Positions 47,779 through 60,799 of a DNA stretch of 64,000 nt are shown piece after piece. Both the position numbers and the translations under genes were made by a program. Origin of the DNA: Cunninghamia lanceolata. Lineage: Eukaryota > Streptophyta > Pinopsida > Cupressales > Cupressaceae. The notes beneath the pieces were generated by a model. The model searched no databases and was not told where the DNA came from. It worked only from the letters and a program-made list of their open reading frames with translations. Every line of letters begins with the position of its first letter. Position 1 is the first letter of the stretch. Where the stretch lies: positions 4,924,501 through 4,988,500 of the forward strand of contig BSBN01001017.1 in NCBI GenBank assembly GCA_027924645.1. Reading direction: 5' to 3'.

Positions 47779-48222
47779 CTATACTAATTTTGTTATCATT
47801 TCTACCCTATCTTGGTAATTATTCAAGTGGATAGTAAGGTAGAAGTTGTTCTTTATTAGTGCCATTAGACCATACAAGTGAAATAATAACAAGTCACCAA
47901 ACCTCATTTTTTGTTGTACTATAGCAATTATCTTCATACTATTCACCTCAGTGTGTTCAATCACACCATTTTCATTCATTCTACATGCAAAGGTTTTAGT
48001 GATTTTTGGATCAAAATACATGAGCCCAATGCATTCCTTTTCTAAAAATGTAGGCCAATCTAACCACCCTACATCTTGTGGATATGGTGGTAGTGCAATC
48101 AATATATGTGGTTCCTCCACCATTTCCTCCTTTGGCTCTCTCATCACATTAACCTCATCTTTGTCTCTTTCCTCTTTGTTAGTAGAAGAAAGAGAATGGA
48201 AAGAACAACATCCAGGATCCAC
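47779..48222 (-). CDS. Unrecognised open frame, 147 codons
   Basis: Opens MDPGCCSFHSLSSTNKEERD, with an acidic N-terminal third and a segment HILIALPPYPQDVGWLDWPTFLEKE. No membrane segment, zinc motif or catalytic signature seen. Composition is protein-like and it is among the longer open frames in an AT-rich region, so it may be a remnant of a transposon or captured gene. I cannot assign a function, and it may be chance. Confidence 0.25.
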   Translation of the reverse strand: MDPGCCSFHSLSSTNKEERDKDEVNVMREPKEEMVEEPHILIALPPYPQDVGWLDWPTFLEKECIGLMYFDPKITKTFACRMNENGVIEHTEVNSMKIIAIVQQKMRFGDLLLFHLYGLMALIKNNFYLTIHLNNYQDRVEMITKLV

Positions 48223-48291
48223 CGCATTTGGCTACAAAAAGGATGCGAAGCACTAGGCTAACTACAAAAAAACAAGAAAAGGCATTAGAAT

Positions 48292-48627
48292 TGTAAGGGA
48301 CACGTCCCTAATGTAATACTATGTATATAATAGACTAGAGATAAAATGATAAGAGAGGGAGAACAATGATAAGTAAGATACTAATTATTTGACATTGTAA
48401 TCCATGAAGAATATATCAATATAAAGAAACTCTGTGCTCCAGATTTTGTAAATGCATGTTTAAATTTTGTGTTATGGGTTCTTTGCCCTACTAATATCTC
48501 ACAGTATAGTAAATCCTACTGCAAATTATCTGATCATTCTCTTATTGTAATCACCTGAGTATAAATACAACATGCAAGACTGCTGGACTCAAAACTTTGA
48601 TTTGTGAATCCACTTTTCTTTCCAACA
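48292..48627 (+). mobile_element. Candidate small solo LTR (about 336 bp)
   Basis: Starts TGTAAGGGACACGTCCC, in which GGGAC-AC-GTCCC is a short palindrome, has GTATAAATAC (TATA box) near 48560, and ends TTTCCAACA at 48627. No clear target duplication or primer site. Confidence 0.4.
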
Positions 48628-49189
48628 TTTAGTTTTGTTGCTAGGACCCTGGTTAAATAATAGAAGAATAGATCATATCATAAAATACTAATTGCAATGT
48701 AAAAGAAGTCATTTAGAAATATATTATAGTGAAGGCATAATTTTTTTTTATGAATTACAACATATTCCCTATGGTCTTAACCTCGTGAGAGGGGGTCAGG
48801 CACCCAGGGGATGATGAATAGAAAGGGGGGATCTTGAAGAGACCCCTGAAAAGATGCGACCAGTCAAAGAAGGATGATCATGAGCACCATGGGATGCATA
48901 AAAGGAAAATTGGAATTCCAAATCTTTAACACCCATGGCAAAAGGAGATAATAAGAAATTAAGAGAGATTAACGAAATAAACAAATTAGCAATGGAGTTT
49001 AACATGGAAGAGAAACGATTAGATTCTGTTTGTAGTTGTTTATTATTCAACATCTCTCTCTCTCTTTCCTACATATTAAAGATTTAAGGAAGAGTTGACT
49101 TTAATAAAATCCAGAGGTTATCTCATAAATCAAGTCCCACATTTTTGAGATTTCCCATCATTGTTGGTTATATACAAATTTAAACATCA

Positions 49190-49566
49190 ACAAGATTCTT
49201 GGGTTGAAGGTAGGGTTCAATATTTTTTGTACAAGGTTATGCTGTTCAAATTCCTCAATATTATAGAGTGTAGATCTCTTAATAAGTAGAACCTTGATAT
49301 TGTATTATAAACATGATTGCTAATAATACATTAGTTTTGGTGCTTTGGAGGCTGGGTTTATTCCTTTGTAGGGTTTGCTTAGGGTATTATCAATGTCATT
49401 GTTGCTATAGTTGATTATATTCATCTTCTCTTCTTTCTTCTATTCTTGCTTTATTTCTTATGTGTCATTTACATGCCTTTACTTTGTTAAACTTTTATTA
49501 GATTAGATAACTTGTAACATCTCTCTGCTTAGGATTAAGTAGAAAACTATTTCATATTTCCCTTCA
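49190..49566 (+). repeat. 5' LTR (truncated) of the plus-strand copia element
   Basis: Aligns with 52641-53003 of the 3' LTR: shared GTTGGGTTG-like start, AATACATTAGTTTT, GATAACTTGTAACATCTCTC, GGATTAAGTAG and the CTTCA end. The first 550 or so bases, including the promoter, are missing. The inner edge at 49566 is fixed by the PBS. Confidence 0.8.
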
Positions 49567-49568
49567 TT

Positions 49569-49580
49569 TGGTATTAGAGC
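49569..49580 (+). other. Primer binding site of the plus-strand copia element
   Basis: TGGTATTAGAGC, a one-base variant of the initiator-methionine tRNA primer site, two bases after the LTR end. Confidence 0.85.
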
Positions 49581-49701
49581 TTGGCCAACTTGTTACATCC
49601 ACGAGAGGAGTAAGGCCCTTTTTTAATAGTAATCCTTGCCTAAGTGGGAGTTTGTTGTAGTTGATCTTGTTTCTAGAAAAAAACATGGAATCACTTATAG
49701 A

Positions 49702-50560
49702 ATGGAGGTAGAAAAGTTCAATGGAACCAACTTTGATTTTTGGAAGCTCGAGATGGAGAATTTTATCATCGATAGAGATATGTGGGTAGGAAATGTAGAT
49801 TAGAAAGCATCAAGCATGAAATATGAAGATTAAATTGGTATTGATCAAAAGGTAAGAAGCCTCATAGATTCAATGCTCTTGAATGTTTTGGGAGAGATCA
49901 CTACCAAGAAACTTTGGGATAAGTTGGGAAACCTATACTAGACTAAATCTTTGGTAAAAAAGCTTTATCTAAAAAATAAGTTGAATTTTTTGAAGATGGG
50001 TAATGTTAATCTAGTGATAGAATAGTTGAATTCTTTCAACATCATGTTGAGTTAGTTCACATCCATTGATGTGAATATGGATGAAGAGGACAAATGCATA
50101 AGCCTCTTGTGTTCTTACATGATAGTGGGACAACTTGGTTATGGAAGTTAGGAGCACCATCATAAAGTTGAAGCTTCATGAGGTAGTGGGTGCATTGCTC
50201 TCTTAAGAGATGAGGTGGAAGTCATCAAAACCCATCAAAGGTGTATTGACTATCAGAGGCCATTTCAATGACAAAGAGAAGAAAAATAAGAATGATAAGC
50301 ATGTCAAGTTTAAGGGGATATCTGAGTCTCTTGGCACATCCAAGGTGAAGTGTTAGAACTACTACAAGATTGCGCACATTAAGAAGGACTACAAGGAGAA
50401 GAAGGCCAATAATGAGTTAAATAATGATTTAGACTCAAGATCATCCCATTATGATGGAGGTGATGCCTTTGTTGTAACCCTTGTCATACATGCACATGAG
50501 GATGCATAGTTTGTTGAATCTATAGCATCTTTCCACATTATTCCCCATAGGGATTTATTC
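49702..50560 (+). pseudogene. Ty1/copia gag and protease start, decayed
   Basis: ATG 49702 reads MEVEKFNGTNFDFWKLEMENF, the classic copia Gag N-terminus. Then come SLIDSMLLNVLGEITTKKLWDKLGNLY and a LYLKNKLNFLKMG block. A zinc knuckle near 50348-50395 has lost its cysteines (NYYKIAHIKKDYK). The protease start near 50515-50550 reads ESIASFHIIPHRDLF. Several in-frame TAG codons occur at expected Gln positions. Function: element particle protein and processing, lost here. Confidence 0.8.
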
Positions 50561-51780
50561 ATTGATTATGAGAGATATAATGGTGGATAGGCACACTTGG
50601 GAGATGATTCTACTTTTAATATTTTTGGTTGCAAAAAGGTCATTTTTTTCTCTTATATATGGGAGGAAAATTTCTCTAAGTAGCTTTCAACACATCCCTA
50701 GGTTGTCAAAAAACCTATTATCTATGAGAAAGATGTGTGATTTGGGTGTGCATTGCATCTTTAGTAAAGAATAGTGCAATATAATGCTCGAGACCATGAA
50801 ATTAGAAACTAGAGTCTATGATGAGACTCTATACAAGTATGATGCTATTATAGTTGATGATTCTTTGTTTGTTGAAGGGAAATCCACTAGTCTCAAGCAG
50901 GAATCTTAGATTGTGTGCTTGACATAAGGGTGTTTGGACATGAACCATGCTTCAATGGGAAGATCCATATCACATGTAATGGGAATTTTATCAGAAACAT
51001 GGTTGGTTGTAGATGAATGATCTTAAGAGTTTTAAGGATATTGATCGCGATGCCTTCGAAAGCTATAGATCACTTTTTGTGGGATATTTGGTAGTGAAAG
51101 GGACCTACAATTTGTTGATAGATGGTTTTTAGATACTAAGGACATGTACTATTACACCATGGTAGATCCTAGACAATTGTGGGACTCTTGGCATGATATG
51201 TTGCCTATGAATAGATCTATTAGTTAGAGAAATGATATTCTATTATGAATATGTAAATCATGGTGACATAAAGAAATCCTGGGACCTAAATTGATCATGC
51301 AAGGAGGGAAATAGATTTGGTTTTGAGTTATTCTTCTAGCGATGAGTACAATGATCATTTTTCTTGGAGACATCTTGGATGTTGTAGTGTTACAGATGGA
51401 GTTATGTTGGCATAAGGTGATTGGTCATGTACTTGTTACTAGATAGATGTAGGGTGAACTTGAAAATCTGTTGGTTGTTGGAGATAAATTATCATAATGA
51501 GTTGAATCAATCAATAGTTTTGTAGAATAAAGATTAAGGAGTCTACACTTGGGGTTGAACATGAGTTCAACATGGATTTGATGAGGAAATTGTTTAAAGA
51601 GTGAGTTAGAGTGATTCAAAGGAATATGAATAATCTCATAACACACTCTTGAGAAGATCCTCTCAAAAAAGAATGTAAGTTGATAGCTATATCCCACTTG
51701 ATTTTTAGATGGATTCTTGTTTTACTCATACTTGTAATGAAAGCAGTATAGTTTCAAAGATTGTGAAGATATTGGGTTGA
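50561..51780 (+). pseudogene. Decayed pol remnant, mostly unreadable
   Basis: Short pieces resembling the end of protease and gag-pre-integrase can be followed to about 51240, but frames break often. I cannot find the integrase core or the YVDD box of reverse transcriptase. The distance to the RNase H piece is far too short for a full pol, so about 2 kb or more is deleted. Confidence 0.5.
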
Positions 51781-51784
51781 GGTA

Positions 51785-51990
51785 GAATACAATTATGACC
51801 TAGTGTGATAGTTATAGTGCCATAGACTTGGCAAGAACCCTCTATTTCATGTGTAGATAAAGCACATTAATGTGAAATGATCACTTTTTTTGTGACATGG
51901 TGGAGGATAAGAGGGTTATGGTTAAGAAGGTGAACATGTTGATGAATGGTACAGATGCTTTGACAAAGCTTGTGAGTACATAAAATTTTA
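51785..51990 (+). pseudogene. Ty1/copia RNase H C-terminal remnant
   Basis: Readable pieces CDSYSAIDLA, DHFFCDMVEDKRVMVKKVNM and NGTDALTKLVS match the conserved end of copia RNase H (C-D-S/N-x-S-A-I-x-L-A ... D-A-L-T-K). It stops just before the 3' LTR, as expected. Confidence 0.78.
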
Positions 51991-52089
51991 GATGTTGTAG
52001 TGAGGCTATGGGCATCACAACCCTTAGTGGTTAGTTCACTTTGGATGGTTTCTCTTTTGCTCTTTTAATTTATACAATAACTAGGAGAA

Positions 52090-53003
52090 TGTTAGGATTA
52101 GGTGCTGTACACCTTGTAAATCTAAGTAGACATTATAATTATTTAATATTGTAATATGTTGTAAATATGGGGCCATATGGAAAAGGGCACCTGACTTGGA
52201 AAGAATCTCAATATTTCTTATGTATGACATCTTACAGCACTTGGCTATTGTAATATGATGTGTAAGATAATCTATGTCATGTAAGATGTGTAAGAGTATC
52301 TATTAAATTGTAAGATGGGTAAGAGAACCTATGATGTGTAAGAGCATCTAAGAGGGAGTTACAAAGTGGACTAGGAAAGTAATGGAAGACCTTTGACCAG
52401 TTTATGACACATAAGAATGATGCATAAGGGCATCTTTGAAGAGTTTTGAATAGTCCAAATGGAGCACCCAACTTTGGTAGGTGGACTCCTTGACTTGGGA
52501 GTTACATTTTATTTATAGGAGATGCACTCATGAGTTAGAACTTTGACCATGGACTTGGCTTCCAAATTGGGTCATGGTTTTAGACCATGGTATTGGAAAC
52601 CATTGGTGGTTTCTAGATTTAGATTTTCTCTATATATTAGATGGTTGGGTTGGAGGTATGATGTCATATTTTTATGTAGGGTTATGTTGTCAAAATTCAT
52701 ATAGATTGTAGTGTAGACATCCTAAGAAGTAGAAGCTTGATATTGTGTTGCAACCATATTGTTGCTATAATACATTAGTTTTAGTACCTTCAAGGAGGCT
52801 CTAGGTTATTCCCTTTGTAGGATTTTCCCAGGGTATATTAGTGTCACTCTTGTTGTGGATGCTTTTATTCTTTTTCTCTTCTTTCTTCCATTCTTATATG
52901 TTGTTTGCATGTTGTTACTTTGATAAAAAAAATCTAGGATGAGATAACTTGTAACATCTCTCATCTTAGGATTAAGTAGGAAATTGTTTCATATTTCTCT
53001 TCA
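52090..53003 (+). repeat. 3' LTR of the plus-strand copia element (914 bp)
   Basis: Begins TGTTAGGATTAGG after a purine-rich CTAGGAGAA tract and ends TCTCTTCA. It contains a small internal repeat (about 52255-52355) with GATGTGTAAGAG-ATCTAT units of about 25-30 bp, and TCTATATATTAGA near 52630 as a probable TATA box. Divergence from the 5' LTR is high, so the insertion is old. Confidence 0.85.
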
Positions 53004-54800
53004 AAAGTTATATAAACAAATGGAGGGAATTGTAGAATGCCTTATTTTATATTCTTCCTAAGTGTTCTTAACAAGGTGTTGTAGACTATTGTACAAAGTT
53101 TTCATGGAGTTGGAGGCATGTTGTAGGTATGGAACTTAGTTGTTTTTGTTTCCATGAGTTCCTAAAGGTCCTAGTGACATTGTCTAAGGTTGAACATTTT
53201 CTACTATGCAATATTCACCTTATGCGTTTGCATTCATTTGGTGTCCACTCTTGTAGTCATGATTTAGGTATCATTTAGCCCATTTTCTAGCCTAAACTTG
53301 TCACTAATATGCAATGAACACATGAAAAGACATTAATGCTCATCTTTAACCTGCATTAGAAGTTTAAAGTACTAGTGTTGAAGGACACCAACATCCCTTG
53401 GGCACTCATGTCAAGTTCAAACTTAGAATTTTTCTTGCTTATCATTGGAACCCTAATCCTTAGTATGTTTTCTAATGGCCATTTGGTAGGGATCTCTCTA
53501 TAGACCCTCTCTCTTAAATTTTGAAGGTTCCATTCACTCTTGACTCACTCACTACTTACTAGACTCTCCCCATTCCTTCTATCTTTACAAAAGTACTACA
53601 TTTTCCATTGATTCTTCCACAAGTGTTTTTAGAGATCATTCTTGGCATCCTACACACCCTCCTTAGCTGATATCACCCATCCAAATATCTATTATTACTC
53701 CCATTACCCCCACTAATCCTTAATTAAGGCATCCCTCCATTATCTCCCAAATCCCTAGTTTTAGAAATATCCTTCCTCGATAATCTTAGTTACATATAAA
53801 TCCTTTTAATTCCTCCCTTAGCATGCACCCTTGCATATCAAGTGACAAATTACATCTCCTTGTTTCTCCTCCATTACACACACACCACGATAGATTAGTC
53901 TTCCTCTTAGGGTTTTGCTCATAAGAACAAATCTTGGCACACACCACCAAAATACCATCATGTAGGGGCCACACATTCTCTAATTTTCATACTATCATGA
54001 AGGATGAAATATACCAAATAGGGGATTGACAAAGGTAGTCTCCTAATAGATCTAAGCCATTTTTTCTTCCCCATCATGTACTTTAGGTAGTATTCTCTTA
54101 GCATTGAAGATCAAAGTCAAAGCTTTACATACATAAAAAGGCTTAAATAAAATATGTGAGCAACCTCAAAAAGTTTCAAAGGATTGGGAGAAGAAGATAC
54201 TACTTTCACAGGAGGACACCAACAACTAGTACCTAGACATGAACATCTAGACACTAGAGATGAGCTTGGATACAAGTGTCAATCACTAGTGCTAGTGTCT
54301 AGAAATCCCTTGAACCTTTAGAAAATTAAAAGTTCCATTTCTCCAACTTCTTTTAGCCTTTCCAGCACATAGCCTTCACTAGAAACCTTAACATGAATAT
54401 TTTCTCACCTCTTTATTTTTCTAACTACTCTTTCAATTCCCATTTGCAGTGTTAGTTACTATTCAACAAAAAAATATGATATGGAATAGTTTACTATTTA
54501 TTTTTAGAATATAATTATATTTTTAAGTATAATAATACATTGAAAAGAGTGTACTTAGTTATAGTTTAGTTTACATTACATAAGTAGGTTCATATTTTTC
54601 TATCTTTCATATATTTTTTTTGCTAGATGAAATTGGCTTTGGAGGCCATACCCATATATAAGTTTTCATAAAATATATAGTGAGGCAACTCCATTAAAGG
54701 AGGACATGTATACCAAAATTCCTAAGGAATGAAAAACAAAAATCCTCAAAGGCAACATAGCTATTACATTGTATTAGTGTATTGTTCTCTATGATGGTAT
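53004..54800. other. Non-coding stretch; possible small LINE tail
   Basis: No gene recognised. On the minus strand, 54660-54612 reads a GGCCTCCAAAGCC...CTAGC block followed by A-runs, which looks like a truncated LINE 3' end, but this is weak. Confidence 0.4.
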
Positions 54801-54801
54801 T

Positions 54802-55760
54802 TGTATACACCTAAAATTGTCTATCACATTTCTGTTGTCATCAACACTTCATCTACATCATTTTCTTCTCATTTCCCCTTTCAACATTAATTAAATAATT
54901 TTTAATTAATTAACTAACATTTTTTCTAGGTATTAATTAAATAAATCGACACAATTTATTTAATTAATCAATCTAATTTCTAAAAATCCATTTTAAATAA
55001 ATAAAATCAATATTTTATTTAATTAATTCCAATATTATCCTCATTCTCATGAATTAAATAAATTTATTTATTTAATTCCCTAATTTCCTCTCAACTCCTT
55101 AGTTGAGTAAAAGAGACAATTAATTAACTAATTAATTATTTGCATAATTTAAATCATGCACAAGTTAACTGCATGCATGCATGCATAAGACTCCAAGAAA
55201 GGACTTGTTAATCCCCTCGATCCAGGGCATAAAAAGACACTTGTGAACTCCTCATGCATCCAAATCCTCTCAAGCAACCATATCCATTGATACTCCAAAT
55301 CAATCTCCACCATTGATCATCTCTCACAAACATCTATAAATTAAACCTCTCAATAATCATCCCGAATCCTTAAATGCAAACTTACACTATTGAGCTAAGC
55401 ACCTTACACACATTCTTAACAAACTAATCTTGGAGCACAACCACCATTGTGATGCAATAAGAAGGAGCTTTGGGTGAGATTTAATATTTTGTTCCATTCA
55501 TTTGTTGTGAGCTCTTTCTTAATGCTTTATTTGAGGTTTGCATTTAAATTTGGAATTGGGACTTAGATCTTGGTATTTTGGTTCTTTCATTTGTATTTCA
55601 AATTTAGTTGCATACATTTTAGCACGCTTGATGGGATCTTGTCCCTCTTTAATCTTCATTTTTGCAGGTTTTGCTAACCCAATCTTGTAGGTTCAAGACA
55701 TTTTTGAAGAAATTCAGAGGTGCACTTTTGCAAGGAGCCTCCTAGAATAAAATGGACCTC
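54802..55760 (+). mobile_element. Candidate gypsy-type LTR, left part
   Basis: Starts TGTATACACCTAAAATTG. It is followed by a U3-like region dominated by TTAATTAA and AAATAAAT repeats (54880-55150), a TGCATGCATGCATGCAT block, and a CATAAAAAG TATA-like box near 55230. The order resembles plant gypsy LTRs. I could not find the other end, a target duplication or any coding sequence. Confidence 0.4.
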
Positions 55761-55904
55761 ATTGTTGCATTTGGAAGGCTTGAGAAATGAAGATTCATAT
55801 AAAATTTGACATATTTTGGTGCAAGTTAAATTGAGGCAAAAAAATTAGCCCCAAGCACATAATATGAGGTTGTACAGTGACCTGCACAGTTTGATGCAAG
55901 GAGG

Positions 55905-56005
55905 TAATTTTAATTTTTTAAATTTTTTTTGTTTTCAATTTTTTAAAAATTTTATTTAAAAAATTATTAAAACAAAAAAAAATAAAAAAATAAAAAAAAA
56001 TAGAT
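55905..56005. repeat. A/T homopolymer-rich, foldback-prone tract
   Basis: About 100 bp of T-runs followed by A-runs with almost no G or C, able to fold on itself. Confidence 0.85.
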
Positions 56006-56945
56006 CTATAGATAGGTACAAAACATACCCTGTAAGTTGTAGGGCACGGGGCCCACACCCTGCCCATCAGGGGTTTAAAACCCCCCATCGGTAGCCTTTT
56101 CCATTGGCCGATAGACCTTGACTACTGATAGCTTACTAAACTACCAAACACAATCTTAAGCTGCCAACCACAACCTCAATAACTGTTAGCTATCACTCAA
56201 ACAATAACCTTAGCATAAAACACTAACCGTAGCATTATTTATAACTTTTAATACTAACCTAGCATTTGTTACTAAGCTAACCACTAATATTAATACTAAT
56301 TATAGCATTGACTGCTTGTTTTCTAACCGTTTGCATGTGACCATAATGTTAGTTAACTGCTAGCTATTAAACTAATCGCCATTTCTGACCCCTCCCCTTT
56401 TAGCCTTTAAATAACACTTTTTTTTTTTCAAAATCACATAACTTTTTCCACGTAATTGGATTTGTGTTCTTATAGGCATTGGAAAGATGATTCGAAGCAC
56501 TTTTCTATGGACAAGGTGTTTTTTTTCCATATTTTAGCCCAAATTTTAGGTATAATCCTTTGAACCTCTTTTTTGTTTTAGAACTTCAAATGCACATATC
56601 TTTTGCATACAAAAGTGTAACTTAGCAATTTTTTTAAATTGCATAGAAAATCCTGAGGAATGTCATGGCAATCTCTATTTTTTTGTGTGATGATGTTTAT
56701 TTCTAATTTTTACAGAGGTTTAAATTTCATTTCAACACGTTTCTTGTAGTCAAATCACTTCTTAAAGAAACTTTCTTATCAAACCACTAATATTTTTTAG
56801 TACAGAATACTAGTCCAAGATCATTCTTGAAACTACTAACTTATTGTGTGAAACATCACTTGTTAGAGATCATATTTTTATCACTAGATTAGTGATACAC
56901 TTATTTTCTTAAGGGAAATTAATCTTGTTTTCTATATTGGGAACT

Positions 56946-57555
56946 TCTAAAGTGTGTATGCTCTCTTCTCGCATTGAAAGGCAATCTTGGAAATCAAAAG
57001 TACATTTCAAGTTCTATTTATTTTATTTATCCCAAGTATCTAAGTGTGTATGCTCTCTCCTTGCACCACAAGGTGATCTTGGAGATCAAAAGTACTTAGA
57101 TTTCTTTCCCTTTAAGGGCCTACCTAAGGATTTCATCACCTTAGGGGATGGCCCAAACCGTGTACGCATTTTGGTGGGGTGCAAAAATTTAGGAAAGAAT
57201 CAAAAGACTCTCATATTGGAGGACATTTGTCATTTAGATAAGCTTGCAAGAACTTTATACCTTGCAAAGTGACAGAGAAGAGTGGATTATCCTCTCGAAC
57301 CAAGCCTTTAGACATACTCTTCATTTCACAGACTTGGGCATCACATACCTAGCATATAACAAGGACATCCCCTAGTTAATTGTATAACCTAGATAGGGCT
57401 TCTCGATCATACATAGTCTCAGTGCATTGGTAAGTGGTTAGCCTTAAGAAGTTACTTAGCCTGTAGCCCCTAGAACTAAGTGTGCATGTCGTGTATGCTC
57501 TCCCCCTTGCACCATTGAGGAATCTTGGGTGATCAAAAGTGGTTAGTTTCCTCAT
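56946..57555. repeat. Three diverged copies of a 65-bp block
   Basis: Copies at about 56950-57005, 57043-57100 and 57485-57545 share GTGTATGCTCTC, CTTGCACCA or CTCGCATTG, GATCTTGG and GATCAAAAGT in order. The first two are about 95 bp apart. The 115-codon open frame at 56925-57272 spans two copies and is probably not a gene. Confidence 0.7.
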
Positions 57556-57769
57556 CATGGGACTTGCACATCATAACTAGACAATGTATTTTGGTGGCCC
57601 CAAGGTTATGTACACAACTACTTGAATAAATTAGGATTATTCATGTGTTTGGTGTGTCATTTTTTTGAAACTTGTGAATTTCCTTTAAGATTTTGACATT
57701 TTTCAAACCTTTTGAAAATAAAATAATAAAAAAATTACAAATTTGTAGTGACCTTTAGAACAACATCCT

Positions 57770-58296
57770 CTTGCTAAGGTAGAAAACCAACATCCCCCTT
57801 CACCTACACTTTGTGCAAAACATCATTGTCTCATCAAACCATAAACCCTCCTTTCCGAATTACATTCCATCCTCCAAACCAATCCTTTAGTCCAAATCTC
57901 ATACAAATCCAAATTTGTGATCCATTATCTAAATTCATTCTTAATCCACCCATATTCTAGTCCATTACCCTAGTCCTAATCCAATTCCCCTATCTTAGAC
58001 CAAACCAAATCTCCATTCCCAAGTCATATCAACTCCATCTCATTCAACCCTTTGAATCAAACCTCTCATCCCAAATCAAACCAACTCAAACTCAACCATC
58101 ACCCATCTATCACCAATCCATATCTCAAACTTAAAATCAAGACCTTAATCCAATCCTATCATCATTTCTTGGCTTGCTTGAGAACTTAGCCTCTCTCAAG
58201 TAGCTAATCATCCAATCCTTAATTCTTGCTTAAGAACTTTGCCTATCTTAAGTGTAGAAAATCCAAATCAATCCATCAAAGCTATCAAGGTCTTGC
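57770..58296. other. C/A-rich non-coding stretch
   Basis: Dominated by CCAAATC and CCATC-type short words on the plus strand, without a fixed period. No coding signature. Confidence 0.5.
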
Positions 58297-58414
58297 TTTA
58301 TAGTTTTAGATCCAAGTCAAATCATATTTCCCACTCCATTTCAATCAAATCCCCCTTTATAGTTTTAGATCCAAGTCAAATCATATTTCCCACTCCATTT
58401 CAATCAAATCCCCC
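58297..58414. repeat. Perfect or near-perfect tandem duplication, 59-bp period
   Basis: Units 58297-58355 and 58356-58414, each with TTTATAGTTTTAGATCC, then CACTCCATTTCAATC. The identity implies a recent event. An AC microsatellite follows at about 58585-58597. Confidence 0.9.
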
Positions 58415-58619
58415 TCATCATTGTCCCTGAACTCCAATCATCCCTTTTCACTCATTTTACCATTTATCCTTCAAACTCTAATCCCACAACCTTACCTTTC
58501 ATCCTCCAACATACCATCATCTCAACCCATTCCTACCCTTAGTACAACTTTAACAAGGTCCTTCCCCTTTTGAAAAACCAAAATACACACACACACATAT
58601 AATCCAAAAACAAGTCATT

Positions 58620-59684
58620 TATCCACTTCATCAACACAAATTTCTAACAATTTCCTTATAGTCATTTCATGCCTCTTATCACTTGATCCAAAACCAAGAA
58701 CAAAATGGACCCTCTTCACCCCACGTTTAATTATTTTATAGGGGCTACAAATAGGACTAGTATGGGACGATCGTAATTTATTTCCCCCTAGATCTATATG
58801 ATTTCTTGTATGAAAGGGTTCCTTAGGGAGGACCCTGAGATCATCATTCTTATTGATATATAGCATTATGATATTATGGATTCTTAGAGGTAATTTTTTT
58901 TTGTGTGAACGAGATATATTACCTAACTAGTTTTAAATTATGTCCTATTCACACTTATCTAGTTTACTTAGGGTACACTTAGCATACTTATCACTTTGTG
59001 TCTCATGTCATAAGATTAAGACACTTGTCATAATCTTATGCCATCCTATCTTTCACCTTGGTCTATATAATCAAGGGCTTCTCATATCATATCACATCAT
59101 TATAATATTGATGTATCATATTGTGTATTTGCATCCTTTGATAGAATATAATTATTCTCTCATGTTGGGTCTCTCTTGTGCTTTTATTGAAGCTCCTAGA
59201 TATTGAGTGGCTACCTCCATAGCCAAATCTTGCATGGTATAAAGCATTCTATACCAACTCTTACAATTTTGGAACCAGTCATCCTCATCCCATTGTGTGA
59301 GTTCGTGATGTGTTTCGTGTGGAATTTATTTTATTTGTTATGTAAGTGTTAAGATATGTGAGTTATGTGTTGATTTTGAAACAAGTGTTGTAAAAATATT
59401 ATCAAATGAGAAATTGAATACTTACTTTGGATAGATCTTTAGATTTAATTGAAATATTCCTGATAGTTAATAAAACATGATAATTTGGCAAGTGATAATG
59501 AAGTGAATTTTAGTGGTTATGGTATGCATCAATGTGACTCTATGTTATGTTTGGCTGTCTAAATTTAAACATTGGTTTATGACATTTTTGTTGGCTAATT
59601 AAGGCCTGACTATTGTTGTTCTTAGATCATATTGTGGGTTATACTATTCTTTGTCTTGGAGGACTTCTAGAAGGAAGTCTAATC
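58620..59684. other. Unreadable stretch, probably decayed gypsy internal DNA
   Basis: Its right end leads straight into a polypurine tract and LTR, so it should be the 3' internal part of a gypsy element, but I can read no integrase or chromodomain. Confidence 0.4.
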
Positions 59685-59697
59685 TTATGGGGGAGAA
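59685..59697 (+). other. Polypurine tract of a gypsy-type element
   Basis: ATGGGGGAGAA directly before TGTAAGGCC, the standard arrangement of plant gypsy polypurine tract and 3' LTR start. Confidence 0.75.
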
Positions 59698-60525
59698 TGT
59701 AAGGCCTAATATTTTCTAACATTTTTCCTTTGCGTTTAATAGGCATGCTTCAAATAATGTTACTTATGACTTTGTAGCTAATGCATTTCCATGGTTTAAT
59801 ATTTACCATTTCAACAAGGAATATTGCTACAGATTCAAGGAAGATCATTGTTATGTCTTGTGATATTTTGATTAAGTTCTTTGTGCCATTAAGGTATTGG
59901 GGTTATAAAAATTTTAATTAATGTTTAAAGGGTTTTTTGGGGGTTATTTTCATAAAAACTTGTATCTTAGGTGTATACCCATAGGTTGGGGGTCCAATGG
60001 TGCATAAAAATAATGTTTTAAGGAAGTGTGGAACCTTATTAAATTTCTCTATAAATATAGTGGCGTGAATGGATGGAAGGTGAAGAGTCATTGGTTTTTG
60101 AATAAAAGGGTATTTTGGAATTTCTAGGAGGGGGGTTCCAGATTGGAGTGGCTCTTTCATTTGGAAAGGGTGTAGAAGTTAGGTATTTGTTTTTTTCTTT
60201 AATTTTAGAATGGGCACATGCAACTCTTTTTGGTTTTGGAGGTGAAGCCTTCCTTGGAGGAATTTGATAGGAAGACCTTAAAAATAGTTAGGGTTTGGAT
60301 AGGATAGGTAAGTAGGATTTCTTTTGTTTTTGTTTGGAAGTTGAATCAATCCAATCCAATTGAAATTGTTATATTTGTAGATTATTTTGTGAAATAAATT
60401 ATCATCACTAAAATTATATTTATTTGGGTGTGTTCTGCAATCAATGCTTTATGCAAGAGCACATTTCTTCGAGGCATTTTGCCTAACTGTTTATGCATCT
60501 CGTAAATGCCTCTACTTTCATAACA
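59698..60525 (+). repeat. 3' LTR of a gypsy-type element (about 828 bp)
   Basis: Starts TGTAAGGCCTAATATT after the polypurine tract, has CTCTATAAATATAG (TATA box) near 60049, and could end at TTCATAACA (60525). The 5' LTR and coding part are not in the window. The right edge is set only by the ACA end and is tentative. Confidence 0.65.
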
Positions 60526-60799
60526 TTGTTGAAGATTATTTTTATTTTCCTTTATTTATTGATATCAATTTTTAGTTTAGGCATTTTGTGCAATCTATTA
60601 TATACAGCTGATGATCAATTTCATTCTTTTTTTAAACAGAAAAAGGTGGTAAGCCATCTATAACATTACTTGAAATAGGAAACTACATATAAGAAGTTCA
60701 AAGGACATAAAGCCCATCAAAATATTACAGTCAAAAGGCCCTAAACTGGCCAGATATAGCAAAAGCCAACAAACAAGTAGAAACAACTAACTATAAATA

